From positions 37,417-101,416 of the IMG/VR virus record IMGVR_UViG_3300032291_001290: a DNA stretch of 64,000 nt; one strand, 5' to 3'. The notes beneath the pieces were generated by a model. The model saw nothing but the letters and a program-made list of their open reading frames with translations, was not told where the DNA came from and did no database searches. Of the stretch, positions 42,014 through 50,298 are shown piece by piece (the stretch's first letter is position 1; every line of letters starts with the position of its first letter). This DNA is from a virus. The translations under genes and the position numbers were made by a program.

Positions 42014-42276
42014 GATACTTATTAATAACATTTATAAGAAAACCAAACGGTCAAATTGATGAACAAGTTACCATCAGTAAAAAAGTACGCACATCCGATA
42101 TACAGTCTTGCAACGTTATCCTAGATTATGCTAAAAAGAAAATTGATAAATGTGTTATTGAGGGTAAAGTAGTTGATAGTGATTGGGTTAAAATGAATGA
42201 ATATTACAAACGTATTTATCCTACATTAATTGACCAGCTTGAAAAAGCAAATAATGACGCCACACAAAAAGTTTGA
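42010..42276 (+). CDS. Small conserved hypothetical protein
   Basis: 88 residues, MRYLLITFIRKPNGQIDEQVTISKKVRTSDIQSCNVILDYAKKKIDKCVIEGKVVDSDWVKMNEYYKRIYP. A beta hairpin then two helices; the same kind of gene follows gp44 in several T4-like cyanophages. It is too short for gp62 and has no marks of it. Starts by ATGA overlap with gp44. Confidence 0.75.
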   Translation: MRYLLITFIRKPNGQIDEQVTISKKVRTSDIQSCNVILDYAKKKIDKCVIEGKVVDSDWVKMNEYYKRIYPTLIDQLEKANNDATQKV

Positions 42277-43171
42277 AGTAAATTTTACTGACAACATAAC
42301 CATTACCTATAATTTAGTAGATAACATTGTAGTTGACCAATGGTCTAACTTAATACAACAACATACCATTGAAGATTGCTGTCCCATAAATCATTATATA
42401 GGGTATGCTAGTGAAGAATTAGTTAATGTTAGGATACAACGATTATATCAATTAGCAGATATTATTAATGATAATGCACCTGATCGTGTAATTAAACAAG
42501 AAATAAATAAAAATAATTGGAAACATGCACTGCAACTTATGCATGTGCATTTTCCTGATTTAAAGAATGACGAACATTACAAACATCTATGGGATTATTT
42601 AACAGAATATAATGATATTATTCATTGGTTAGAATCATCTTTTTTTAATATTTGGTCACCTAATAGACATCCTTCACCTTCAAGTGCATTTAGGATGAAT
42701 TTAGATTTAAATAAATCAACAACAAAAAGACTTTTTATTCCCGAAGAATCGTATAAACTATTCACTAGTTATTATAAATTTGGTGACTTGATGTTACATT
42801 ATTGTCATGTAGGTAAACATGCACAAGAACTTTTCATAACTGATGACTTTGAATGCCCCAAAGATCAATTTGTTCCACAGCGTGAGTTTACTGCAAGCGT
42901 ACGGATGCATTTTTTTGATTACTTTCTATCATTAAAAGAAAAACAAATTGAGTATGATGAAAGATGGAAGAAGTTTTACAAAGCAAAAGGTGGATTTGAT
43001 TATTTTGGGATAGATATAGATGATCCAAAAATTGCTTTTGGATATTTAAAAATAGGCGAAATTGAGAGTATTAGTGATAGGTCAATACCAATCACCCTAG
43101 CTGAATTAAATTCTTTTAGGGATAAGTTAGTCAATACACAAATTATTAATTGGAATATAAAAGGGGCATAA
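42254..43171 (+). CDS. Hypothetical protein
   Basis: 305 residues from ATG 42254, overlapping the previous gene by 23 bases. Family not recognised. It has a beta-strand start (FEVNFTDNITITYNLVDN), a long helical middle (DIINDNAPDRVIKQEINKNNWKHALQLMHVHFPD), and conserved-looking aromatic segments (SSAFRMNLDLN, KFGDLMLHYCHVGKHAQELF, QFVPQREFTASVRMHFFDYFLSLK). The H-x-x-x-G-K-H-x-x-E pattern could bind metal. Last gene before a bidirectional terminator. Confidence 0.75.
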   Translation: MTPHKKFEVNFTDNITITYNLVDNIVVDQWSNLIQQHTIEDCCPINHYIGYASEELVNVRIQRLYQLADIINDNAPDRVIKQEINKNNWKHALQLMHVHFPDLKNDEHYKHLWDYLTEYNDIIHWLESSFFNIWSPNRHPSPSSAFRMNLDLNKSTTKRLFIPEESYKLFTSYYKFGDLMLHYCHVGKHAQELFITDDFECPKDQFVPQREFTASVRMHFFDYFLSLKEKQIEYDERWKKFYKAKGGFDYFGIDIDDPKIAFGYLKIGEIESISDRSIPITLAELNSFRDKLVNTQIINWNIKGA

Positions 43172-43181
43172 AGCCCCTTTT
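43159..43181. terminator. Bidirectional terminator
   Basis: Nine-pair stem AAAAGGGGC/GCCCCTTTT with a five-base loop, overlapping the last codons of the plus-strand gene and lying just past the PhoH stop. Separates the gp44 operon from PhoH. Confidence 0.92.
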
Positions 43182-43184
43182 ATT

Positions 43185-43973
43185 TTATGCGTACATTCTA
43201 AGTACGTGTTCAATAATCTTATGACGTTGAACATCTTTCAGTTCAAAGTGGCATAATTGCAACCCTGGAATCACCCCCTTCCTCAATCGATTTTGTAAGT
43301 CTAGTAGCCCATTGTCGGCTGTTTTTCTATCGGTTTGTTCAATGTCACCAGTAATTACAATCTTACTGTTAACGCCGATTCTAGTCATAATCATTTTGAG
43401 TTGACCAGGAGTTGCATTTTGCGCTTCATCTAATACTATCCAACTATTCTTAAAATTTCTACCTCGACAAAATGCTAGGGGCGCAATCTCCACTATTTGT
43501 TCTTCTAGCATGTGGGTAATTTCCTTAGTGGTATAATACTCACGCAATACGTCTAATAACGGTCTAGTCCACGGTTCCATCTTTTGATTGATATCCCCGG
43601 GCAAGAATCCATGTTTTTCATCATCAACACCTATAGCAGGTCGTGTCAATATAATTCTATCACAGTCACCACTTCTTAAGGCTTTGATTGCTGCCTGCAT
43701 AGCCAAGTATGTTTTACCCGTGCCTGCTGGACCTGAAACAACCACTATATCTGTGGATTCGTCTAGTAAAGCTAGGATGTATTTTTCTTGGTTTAAAGAT
43801 TTTGGGACTAGTTGAACGGGTTTTGTGTTTACCCGCATAATCTTGTGTGCTTGTGAGAAATCTATTGTTTTTGACTCTTTCGTATAAAATGTTTGCTCAT
43901 CTTTTTTTCTGCTGTGTGAAAATCGTGTGTCTTGTTCCGGTGTGCGTAATGCGCTTGTTTTACGTTTGCTCAA
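43185..43973 (-). CDS. phoH: PhoH-like P-loop ATPase
   Basis: 262 residues from a TTG at 43973 (MSKRKTSAL...). I choose this over the ATG eight codons upstream because AAGGAG lies seven bases before the TTG and inside the longer reading frame. PhoH proteins are ATPases/RNA helicase-like and are very common in aquatic phages; their exact job is unknown. Walker A GPAGTGKTY follows KSLNQEKYILALLDESTDIVVVS; motifs IILTRPAIGVDDEKHGFLPG, WIVLDEAQNATPGQ (Walker B) and IVITGDIEQTDRK are all complete. Single minus-strand gene. Confidence 0.93.
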   Translation of the reverse strand: MSKRKTSALRTPEQDTRFSHSRKKDEQTFYTKESKTIDFSQAHKIMRVNTKPVQLVPKSLNQEKYILALLDESTDIVVVSGPAGTGKTYLAMQAAIKALRSGDCDRIILTRPAIGVDDEKHGFLPGDINQKMEPWTRPLLDVLREYYTTKEITHMLEEQIVEIAPLAFCRGRNFKNSWIVLDEAQNATPGQLKMIMTRIGVNSKIVITGDIEQTDRKTADNGLLDLQNRLRKGVIPGLQLCHFELKDVQRHKIIEHVLRMYA

Positions 43974-44132
43974 GTTATTTCTCCTTTTTAAGAGCATGAA
44001 TGCTCATAACATTCAAATCTATTTAAGAGGCTATTCACTATGCAAAGTAGCATACTTTTAACACATTCTTTTAGACTAAATATTAGGCTGCATGGCACCA
44101 AAGACTCTTATTAGTGCTAATATTCAATTAAA

Positions 44133-44140
44133 GATAAATA
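44133..44140 (+). promoter_or_regulatory. Late promoter core (GATAAATA), leaderless arrangement
   Basis: GATAAATA, then TAATA and the ATG at 44146. The promoter lies within a longer open frame, which argues that 44146 is the true start. A weaker ACTAAATA is at 44075. Confidence 0.68.
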
Positions 44141-44145
44141 TAATA

Positions 44146-44754
44146 ATGAAGCACCATGAAACAGCAGACAACTTTTTTGATAATGTTGATTACGTTAGTA
44201 TAATCAGCACAGTAAAAGGTATTTTTACCAGTGATGGTTCTATGAACACTCTTTTAGATTATGAAAGAGTATTAGACGAATCAGATTTATACGCCTTTAG
44301 AAATTGGGATTTAGGCGAGTTGGTCCAAGGACCTAATGTCCGTAGATATACAGTTAGTTGTATTTTCATGTGGCCATATAATTTGATGCCTGATCCAAAA
44401 GGTGCTAAAAGATTAGTTTCAATTGGTTGTAAAGTAAAGTTTGCAAAATCAAAGATTGAAGTTCCTGTAGAAGTAAAAGACTATGACGATTACAAGCCGG
44501 GAACAAGATATCCTAAAATGGCTCCTAGAAAAGTTTGGTTTGTTTACATTGAAGTTCCTAAAGATTTATTAGATGATATTAAAGAAGGTTCAATTGACTT
44601 AGCCGGCGACACGATTGACCTACAAGAAATCGATGACGCATACGATAAAGACTTACAAAAAGATGATAATTTAGATGACGGGCAAAACGGCCAATCATTA
44701 CCAGCAGATGCCGGTATGATGGCACCTCCGCAAGCGCCCCCGCCGCCCGTTTAA
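44146..44754 (+). CDS. Conserved T4-like phage protein, probably structural
   Basis: 202 residues from ATG 44146. Ordered core: DNVDYVSIISTVKGIFTSDGSMNTLLDYERVLDESDLYAFRNWDLGELVQGPNVRRYTVSCIFMWPYNLMPDPKGAKRL, a pattern I associate with T4-like phages of cyanobacteria and pelagic bacteria, usually next to structural genes. The C-terminal 60 residues are acidic, ending in a Pro-rich tail (APPQAPPPPV). No enzymatic motif. Nine-base gap to the next gene, same transcript. Confidence 0.8.
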   Translation: MKHHETADNFFDNVDYVSIISTVKGIFTSDGSMNTLLDYERVLDESDLYAFRNWDLGELVQGPNVRRYTVSCIFMWPYNLMPDPKGAKRLVSIGCKVKFAKSKIEVPVEVKDYDDYKPGTRYPKMAPRKVWFVYIEVPKDLLDDIKEGSIDLAGDTIDLQEIDDAYDKDLQKDDNLDDGQNGQSLPADAGMMAPPQAPPPPV

Positions 44755-44763
44755 AGGTAAAGT

Positions 44764-45312
44764 ATGAATAAAAGAATTATTAATGAAGGCTTAGATTATC
44801 TAGATATGGTAGATCAAATAGAACCTAACGTTTCTGTAGATGAGTATGCGGCAAAAATGGGTAGAGATAGTGAGATTGTAACACTAGCATTCATTGTTAC
44901 GAGTGAAGCCGCAGGAAATGATTTAGTTGATTGGTTTGAACGTGGGTATGATTGGATACTTGATGCTAGTTTAAGTGATGGTCAATTAGCGCCAGGGCAG
45001 TATTTAGTATTTGTAGAAATGAAACGCAGAAGTAAAGTACCCGAAAGAATTGTAGAATTGTTAGAAGATTTAAAAACATTAACTGACATGGATTTAGACG
45101 AATGGACAGTTGAAGTTAATCAAGAAGAATATGAACCTGACGTTGAACAGTTAAAACAAGTTATCACTATAAGCCCACATGAATATCGTGTGGAAGAAGA
45201 AAGTGAAGAAGAATTAAACGAAATGCGTCAGAAAGCAGGGCTTGAACCAGTTAAAGTTTTACCAGAACAAGATGCTGAGTTAAGAGCCTTTAAATCTATG
45301 GCAGGATTATAA
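44764..45312 (+). CDS. Probable virion protein with capsid-targeting-like N-terminus
   Basis: 182 residues. MNKRIINEGLDYL ends a short basic helix with I-N-E followed by Gly, the T4 prohead-protease type. Residues 35-125 are an alpha/beta domain (SEIVTLAFIVTSEAAGNDLVDWFERGYDWILDASLSDGQLAPGQYLVFVEMKRRSKVPERIVELLEDLKTL). The C-terminal part is acidic with SEEELNEMRQKAGL. Coupled to the preceding structural gene and the holin that follows. Confidence 0.75.
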   Translation: MNKRIINEGLDYLDMVDQIEPNVSVDEYAAKMGRDSEIVTLAFIVTSEAAGNDLVDWFERGYDWILDASLSDGQLAPGQYLVFVEMKRRSKVPERIVELLEDLKTLTDMDLDEWTVEVNQEEYEPDVEQLKQVITISPHEYRVEEESEEELNEMRQKAGLEPVKVLPEQDAELRAFKSMAGL

Positions 45313-45313
45313 T

Positions 45314-45925
45314 ATGACAAAAACAATATTACCCAAAAAATCAGGATTTGAAAATCCATTAGCAACTAACGATGATCATCACGAAGCATTAGCAAGTGAT
45401 CCTAGTATTGCTCAATTCCCTCAAGGTAGCTCATTCGGAGATATAAATGCAACAACCAACATATTTGCCGGGTCTGCAACATCTGGCCTACCTTCGACAG
45501 GAGGGTTCGGTTCCAGTAACTTTGGTACATCAAGTTCGGGATTTGGTGCAGTACCGCCCACAACAGGATTCGGAAGTACAACAAATATTAATCAATCAAC
45601 CGGTAGTCAACCAGTATTGACAGGTGCGGCTCCTACTAATGCAGCCAGCGGTGCAGACGTATTAGTAACTAACGACAATACAGATTGGATTAATAAAAAA
45701 TGGCGTCCATTTATGGGTTGGATCTATATGCTAACTTGTACTATGGATTTTGTTGTGTTCCCTGTACTATGGAGTTTACTACAAGCACTGACACACGGTA
45801 ATGTAACTAGTCAATGGCAACCCTTAACATTGCAGGGTGCAGGCTTGTATCATATTGCGATGGGTGCTGTTCTTGGTATCGCAGCCTATGGACGCACAAA
45901 AGAAAAGATTGAAGGAAAATCTTAA
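45314..45925 (+). CDS. Holin (GTA-type 3TM-like) with long Gly/Ser/Phe-rich N-terminus
   Basis: 203 residues. Residues ~125-203 carry the holin part: KKWRPFMGWIYMLTCTMDFVVFPVLWSLLQAL (first membrane segment with the typical WRPFMGW entry) and GAGLYHIAMGAVLGIAAYGRTKEK (second). This resembles the small holins of gene transfer agents and T4-like phages of aquatic bacteria. The first ~110 residues are unusual: low-complexity FGSSNFGTSSSGFG repeats that might be a soluble timing or localisation domain. It would release the GH19 lysin of 32748. One base gap after the previous gene. Confidence 0.75.
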   Translation: MTKTILPKKSGFENPLATNDDHHEALASDPSIAQFPQGSSFGDINATTNIFAGSATSGLPSTGGFGSSNFGTSSSGFGAVPPTTGFGSTTNINQSTGSQPVLTGAAPTNAASGADVLVTNDNTDWINKKWRPFMGWIYMLTCTMDFVVFPVLWSLLQALTHGNVTSQWQPLTLQGAGLYHIAMGAVLGIAAYGRTKEKIEGKS

Positions 45926-45931
45926 TAAATA

Positions 45932-45960
45932 TTGACAATAGCAATAATATTTGCTATACT
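45932..45960 (+). promoter_or_regulatory. Sigma-70-type promoter with dyad in the spacer
   Basis: TTGACA (45932-45937), 17 bases, TATACT (45955-45960). A 7-bp inverted repeat ATAGCAA/TTGCTAT (45938-45957) fills the spacer and runs into the -10, as an operator would. Predicted start is at about 45967, the A of the DnaJ ATG. An AATAAATA late core overlaps at 45924-45931. Confidence 0.8.
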
Positions 45961-45966
45961 CAATGA

Positions 45967-46758
45967 ATGGACCATTACGTAACTTTAGGTGTTGATAAAA
46001 ACGCTACACCTGATGATATCAAAAAAGCATATCGCAGATTGGCAAGTAAACATCACCCGGATAAGGGTGGTGATACTTCCACGTTTCAAAAGATTGAAGA
46101 AGCATATCGTATATTAAGCGATCCAAATCAACGACAACAATATGATAACCCTATGCCACAAGGGTTTCATTTTAATCAAGGTACACCCGGTGGTTTCCCA
46201 TTTAGTTCAGGCGGATTTGCTGATTTCTTTGATATGTTTCAGCAACATCAAAATAGACAACAAAGACCACAACAACAAGTTTTTAGAACTAGTGTTCAAA
46301 CAACATTGCAACAAGTATATTTCGGTGAAGAACAAACATTGAAATTACAAACCCCAACTAATACACACTTGATAAAAATTCAAATACCTAAAGGTGTTCA
46401 AAATGGGAATCAAATTAGAATTGATAATGCATTTGACGGTGCTTCATTAATGGTTGAATTTAGAATTCAACCTGATCTTAAGTTTGAAAGAAAGAACCAC
46501 GATTTGGTTTGCAATCATCCAATATCAGTGCTTGATTTGATAACAGGAACTACATTTGAATTTACTACTATTTCGGGAAAAACATTTGAAGTATCTATAA
46601 AACCAAAAACACAACCATACGTGCAATTAAAAATTGCAGGACAGGGTATGCCCGTATACGGTACTAATCAGTACGGAGACCAAATAATATTGCTTAAACC
46701 ATTTGTTCCTGATATAATCGATGAACAAATTGTTACAAGCATTCTTCAATCTAAATAA
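45967..46758 (+). CDS. dnaJ: DnaJ-type (J-domain) co-chaperone, CbpA-like without zinc finger
   Basis: 263 residues. J domain at 1-65 with the H-P-D triad at 30-32 (SKHHPDKGG), which stimulates DnaK ATPase. A Gly/Phe-rich linker follows (QGFHFNQGTPGGFPFSSGGFADFFDMF), then two C-terminal beta domains (VQTTLQQVYFGEEQTLKL; ISVLDLITGTTFEFTTISGKTFEVSIKP). There is no cysteine-rich zinc domain, as in CbpA/type B proteins. Its own sigma-70 promoter suggests early onset. The next gene is ClpA, pointing to a phage-encoded protein quality module. No in-frame ribosome site precedes the ATG. Confidence 0.93.
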   Translation: MDHYVTLGVDKNATPDDIKKAYRRLASKHHPDKGGDTSTFQKIEEAYRILSDPNQRQQYDNPMPQGFHFNQGTPGGFPFSSGGFADFFDMFQQHQNRQQRPQQQVFRTSVQTTLQQVYFGEEQTLKLQTPTNTHLIKIQIPKGVQNGNQIRIDNAFDGASLMVEFRIQPDLKFERKNHDLVCNHPISVLDLITGTTFEFTTISGKTFEVSIKPKTQPYVQLKIAGQGMPVYGTNQYGDQIILLKPFVPDIIDEQIVTSILQSK

Positions 46759-46773
46759 TAAAAGGAAGTTAAT

Positions 46774-49038
46774 ATGATAAACTCACCAGAAATCGAAAGC
46801 ATCATTGAACAAGCGATTGAATCTGCTAAAACTAGAAAACAACAGTACGTTACTGTTGAACATCTATTACTTGCATTAATTACATATCCCCCATTTAAAA
46901 AATGTGTGGGTGGTTTTGGTGCAGACATTGATACAATGGAACAAGAAATCACTGCATACTTAGATAGCTTACATGCTATTATTTCTGCAACTGATGAAGT
47001 AGTGCCACGCAAAACAAATAGCCTTGAACGTGTTATTAATCGTAGTGTTACGCAAGTATTGTTCACCGGTCGCAGACAAGTAACTACGATTGATTTATAT
47101 CTAAGTATTGCCGCAGAAGGTAATAGCCATGCACATTACTTTCTACTAAAATACGGTATTAATAAAAATGAATTTGTTACATACTGGCAAAAACATTATA
47201 AAGGTGGTGAACATAATTCACATCTTAGCGAAAATCAAGCTGATGAAATATTAGAAGAATACACCATCAACTTATCGCAACTTGCTGAACAAGGTAAACT
47301 TGAACCATTGATTGGTCGTAGCAAAGAACTTGATGATATTGTCAACGTACTAGCTAAACGATTTAAAGCAAACGTATTGATGGTGGGTGACCCGGGTGTT
47401 GGTAAAACTGCTATTGCAGAAGGTCTTGCTAGCTTAATTCAGAATGGTGATGCACCTGAGTTCCTTAAGGATCATGCTGTCTATAGTTTGGAAGTAGGCT
47501 CACTACTTGCAGGAAGTAAATATCGAGGTGACTTTGAGGAAAAAGTAAAAGCAGTATTGGATGCATTGAATACTAAAAAGAAAGCAATTCTTTTCATTGA
47601 CGAAGCACATACTATGCAGGGTGCAGGTTCAGCAAACAATGGTAGTGTTGACTTTGCTAACATGATTAAACCTGCTATCACTAAAGGTACACTAAAGGTT
47701 ATTGCAAGCACGACTTGGGAAGAGTACTACGAAAGTTTTGAGAAGGATCGTGCCTTGATGCGTAGGTTCTATCGTGTAGCAATTGATGAACCCTCCCCTG
47801 ATTCAACTATTAGAATTCTTTCAGGACTTAGTACACGGTTGAATGATTTCCATAGTGTTGAGATTACTGAGGATGCAATTAAAGCCGCAGTAGAATCATC
47901 AGTACGCTATATTCATGACCGCAAGAATCCCGACAAGAGTATTGACTTGCTTGATGCGGCTTGTGCTAAACAACGTGTTGCAGGCAATAAGGGTGCATTG
48001 ATTACTAAAGAACTTGTGTTTGACCAAGTTGAGAAGTTCACAGGTGTGCCGGCAGACAAGATGAAAGGTGATAACTTTGACCTTATCAATAACCTTGAAA
48101 TTAACATCAAAGGTAAATTGTATGGACAGGATGAAACTGTTCAGCAAGTATTGGAACGTATCTATGTTAACTTTGCTGGTATCGGCAATGATACTAAACC
48201 AACAGGTAGTTTCTTGTTCTTAGGTCCAACAGGTACAGGTAAAACAGAACTGGCTAAGTTGTTAAGTAAGAATCTTGACATGCCATTGCTCAAATATGAT
48301 ATGAGTGAATACAGTGAGAAACATTCAGTCTCAAGTTTGATCGGCCCTCCCCCTGGTTATGTTGGCTTTGGTGATAGTCAAGTTGGTGGTGGTCGTTTGA
48401 TTAGCGACTTGAGTAAGAACCCGCATGCTATCATGTTGTTTGACGAAGTTGAGAAAGCACACCCTGATATCTTTAACATCTTCCTACAGATGCTGGATGA
48501 AGGTCAGATTACAGGTAGTAACGGTAAGAAAGTTAATTGTAAAAATGCTATCATCATTATGACTAGTAATTTAGGCAGTTCTGACGGTGAACGCAATAAC
48601 ATTGGTTTTGGTTCACAAGAAAAACAGGGAGAAGATGATAAAGCATTAAAAGAATTCTTTAAACCTGAGTTTAGAAACCGTGTTGATTTGATTTGTAAAT
48701 TCAATAAACTTGACACACTTGCTATTAAGAAGATTGTAATTAAGTTTACTGATGACTTGAAAAAGAGCCTCATCGAAAAACATAACATTAGTCTTGCACT
48801 TACTGAACCCGTTATCAATTATTTGGCTGAGCAAGGATATGATAAAAAGATGGGCGCACGTCCACTATCACGCAAAATTGATGAATTAATTAGGGTACCG
48901 TTAAGTAAAAAAGTATTGTTTGAGCGAATCAAAAATAGTACAATTACTGTTATTATGAATGAAGATAAAGTTGATTTTACAGTTGCACAAAAACTCACAG
49001 CTAAGGTAAATGAAAATGGGATTATTGAAGTCAGTTGA
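46774..49038 (+). CDS. clpA: ClpA-like AAA+ unfoldase, complete, with ClpP-binding loop
   Basis: 754 residues, like E. coli ClpA (758). An unfoldase that feeds ClpP. N domain (1-140) with two Clp repeats; first AAA+ module with Walker A GDPGVGKTA at 205, LFIDEAHTMQGAG, and arginine-finger ALMRRFYRV; second AAA+ with GPTGTGKTE at 484, GPPPGYVGFGDSQVGGGRL pore region and FDEVEKAHPDIFN. The ClpP-docking loop is I610-G611-F612 (NNIGFGSQ) in the ClpA position (E. coli IGL). The middle coiled domain of ClpB is absent. It has a ribosome site AAAGGAAG and follows DnaJ. It probably redirects host ClpP. Confidence 0.95.
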   Translation: MINSPEIESIIEQAIESAKTRKQQYVTVEHLLLALITYPPFKKCVGGFGADIDTMEQEITAYLDSLHAIISATDEVVPRKTNSLERVINRSVTQVLFTGRRQVTTIDLYLSIAAEGNSHAHYFLLKYGINKNEFVTYWQKHYKGGEHNSHLSENQADEILEEYTINLSQLAEQGKLEPLIGRSKELDDIVNVLAKRFKANVLMVGDPGVGKTAIAEGLASLIQNGDAPEFLKDHAVYSLEVGSLLAGSKYRGDFEEKVKAVLDALNTKKKAILFIDEAHTMQGAGSANNGSVDFANMIKPAITKGTLKVIASTTWEEYYESFEKDRALMRRFYRVAIDEPSPDSTIRILSGLSTRLNDFHSVEITEDAIKAAVESSVRYIHDRKNPDKSIDLLDAACAKQRVAGNKGALITKELVFDQVEKFTGVPADKMKGDNFDLINNLEINIKGKLYGQDETVQQVLERIYVNFAGIGNDTKPTGSFLFLGPTGTGKTELAKLLSKNLDMPLLKYDMSEYSEKHSVSSLIGPPPGYVGFGDSQVGGGRLISDLSKNPHAIMLFDEVEKAHPDIFNIFLQMLDEGQITGSNGKKVNCKNAIIIMTSNLGSSDGERNNIGFGSQEKQGEDDKALKEFFKPEFRNRVDLICKFNKLDTLAIKKIVIKFTDDLKKSLIEKHNISLALTEPVINYLAEQGYDKKMGARPLSRKIDELIRVPLSKKVLFERIKNSTITVIMNEDKVDFTVAQKLTAKVNENGIIEVS

Positions 49039-49735
49039 TAACGTTCCGGGAATCGATTTTTACGATTACCGCGATGATGATTATTACAACAAATACGCAT
49101 ACAGGGTACGGTTTCGTTTACCCGGTGTGCGTTATACGTGGTATGCAAAATCTGTAGAAGACTTTATGACTCGGTATAATGCAACTACTGGTTGGCAAGT
49201 AATTCATAAAAAAGATAAACCTGATGTTACTAAAAATCTAGAAGCTATAAAAGCCTATATTGAATGGAGAAATCTCAAACGTTTAGAAAAATCTGCAACC
49301 ATTCGAATTGAAAGTGATACAGTTGCTATTTTTTGCAATGATTTATCTTTGTTAAAAACAATTGAAACCATTGATGCTAATCTAGCATATGATTACACTG
49401 AGGTTCAAAAATCAAATTTTGCAGGGGTAAAGCATTTTGTAAATGAACCCAAATATCCCTACAGAATTTATTTAAAATCAAAAGTTATACCACAAAACTT
49501 TTGTAAAGATTTAAAAGAGTTGTTTGGTAGAACAAAATCCCTGCATCCAAGTAATGCATTGAGAATATGGTTAAACGGCTATAATAATGCTTCTAGTGGT
49601 TGGCGGTATAGATATTCTAGTTCAAGTCATTTTATTGACTATGATAATGAAAGCACATTGAGTTATCTAGCATTAATGCACGGAGAACATCTTGGAAAAC
49701 GATATAAATTAGAAAAGCGTCCAGAACCTGTCTAG
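49010..49735 (+). CDS. Hypothetical protein with repeated ordered domains
   Basis: 241 residues, starting inside the clpA 3' end (ATG at 49010 or, two codons later, 49016). PGIDFYDYRDDDYYNKYAYRVRFRLPGVRYTWYAKSVEDFMTRYN looks like an aromatic-rich beta domain; the C-terminal half has IYLKSKVIPQNFCKDLKELFG and YSSSSHFIDYDNESTLSYLALMHGEHLG. No known family. Terminates shortly before the late promoter at 49739. Confidence 0.72.
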   Translation: MKMGLLKSVDNVPGIDFYDYRDDDYYNKYAYRVRFRLPGVRYTWYAKSVEDFMTRYNATTGWQVIHKKDKPDVTKNLEAIKAYIEWRNLKRLEKSATIRIESDTVAIFCNDLSLLKTIETIDANLAYDYTEVQKSNFAGVKHFVNEPKYPYRIYLKSKVIPQNFCKDLKELFGRTKSLHPSNALRIWLNGYNNASSGWRYRYSSSSHFIDYDNESTLSYLALMHGEHLGKRYKLEKRPEPV

Positions 49736-49738
49736 AAT

Positions 49739-49764
49739 GATAAATACTCTATAATGGAGTATTT
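49739..49764 (+). promoter_or_regulatory. Late promoter overlapping an 8-bp inverted repeat that hides the ribosome site
   Basis: Core GATAAATA (49739-49746). AAATACTC (49742-49749) and GAGTATTT (49757-49764) pair across a seven-base loop; the right arm carries the GGAG ribosome site (49756-49759), eight bases before the ATG at 49768. RNA begun at about 49752 lacks the left arm. Confidence 0.75.
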
Positions 49765-49767
49765 TTC

Positions 49768-49935
49768 ATGGCAAAGATTGTAGAGGACGTTATCGTCATT
49801 AAATTTAGCAAAATCGTCAAGGACAGTGAAACAGACGTTTCTGGCATCGCTGGTCATGACATTCAACAAGCATTAGAGCAAGTAGCACAAGAACTAGTTG
49901 GTGACACGGTAGTAGTGGAAGTGGTACGAGCATAA
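49768..49935 (+). CDS. Small conserved-type phage protein
   Basis: 55 residues, MAKIVEDVIVIKFSKIVKDS then TDVSGIAGHDIQQALEQV and a strand end VVVEVVRA. A compact alpha/beta miniprotein, with VIVIKFSK and VVVEVV strands. Ribosome site GGAG eight bases upstream and a late promoter make it a real gene. The stop overlaps the next ATG (TAATG). Function unknown; similar small proteins flank virion genes in T4-like phages. Confidence 0.8.
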   Translation: MAKIVEDVIVIKFSKIVKDSETDVSGIAGHDIQQALEQVAQELVGDTVVVEVVRA

Positions 49936-50297
49936 TGAGCCAAACTACTACCCTTATACTGTTACCTCAAACTGCTTATCAGAATCCTGGTAACGGGGCA
50001 CCTTATACAGTAACAGGTAATGCACAGCCTGCGGCTGCATACTATTTGGGTAACAGAGACCTTCAAACAGTTAATATCAACTTAACTAATTGTACTGGGA
50101 ACATTGTTATCCAAGCAAGTTTAGCATCAAATCCTAATAATACAGATTGGTTTAATGTGTATACATTAGAAGCTAATAGTGAGCAAAATGCAAACGCAAG
50201 CGTTTATACCAATATACAAGGTAATTTTGTTTATATGAGGGCTAAGGTAGAAGACTTCCAACAAGGAATAGTCAATTTCGTAAAATTGAGCTACTAA
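49935..50297 (+). CDS. Small virion-type beta protein
   Basis: 120 residues. MSQTTTLILLPQTAYQNPGNGAPYTVTGNAQPAAAYYLGNRDLQTVNINLTNCTGNIVIQASLASNPNNTDWFNVYTLE is a jelly-roll-like beta domain typical of phage decoration or fibre proteins (the GNIVIQASL...NTDWFxV pattern). Co-transcribed with the small protein before it and one base before the 1391-residue protein. Possibly a head decoration protein. Confidence 0.75.
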   Translation: MSQTTTLILLPQTAYQNPGNGAPYTVTGNAQPAAAYYLGNRDLQTVNINLTNCTGNIVIQASLASNPNNTDWFNVYTLEANSEQNANASVYTNIQGNFVYMRAKVEDFQQGIVNFVKLSY

Positions 50298-50298
50298 A

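Noticed and set aside
42010-42276. Small protein after gp44 as clamp loader gp62
   Set aside because: It is only 88 residues and has none of the recognisable gp62 features.
44092-44145. Upstream ATG (44092) for the structural gene at 44146
   Set aside because: A clear late promoter lies between the two starts, so RNA from it could not include the upstream ATG. A weak ACTAAATA at 44075 leaves a small chance for the longer form.
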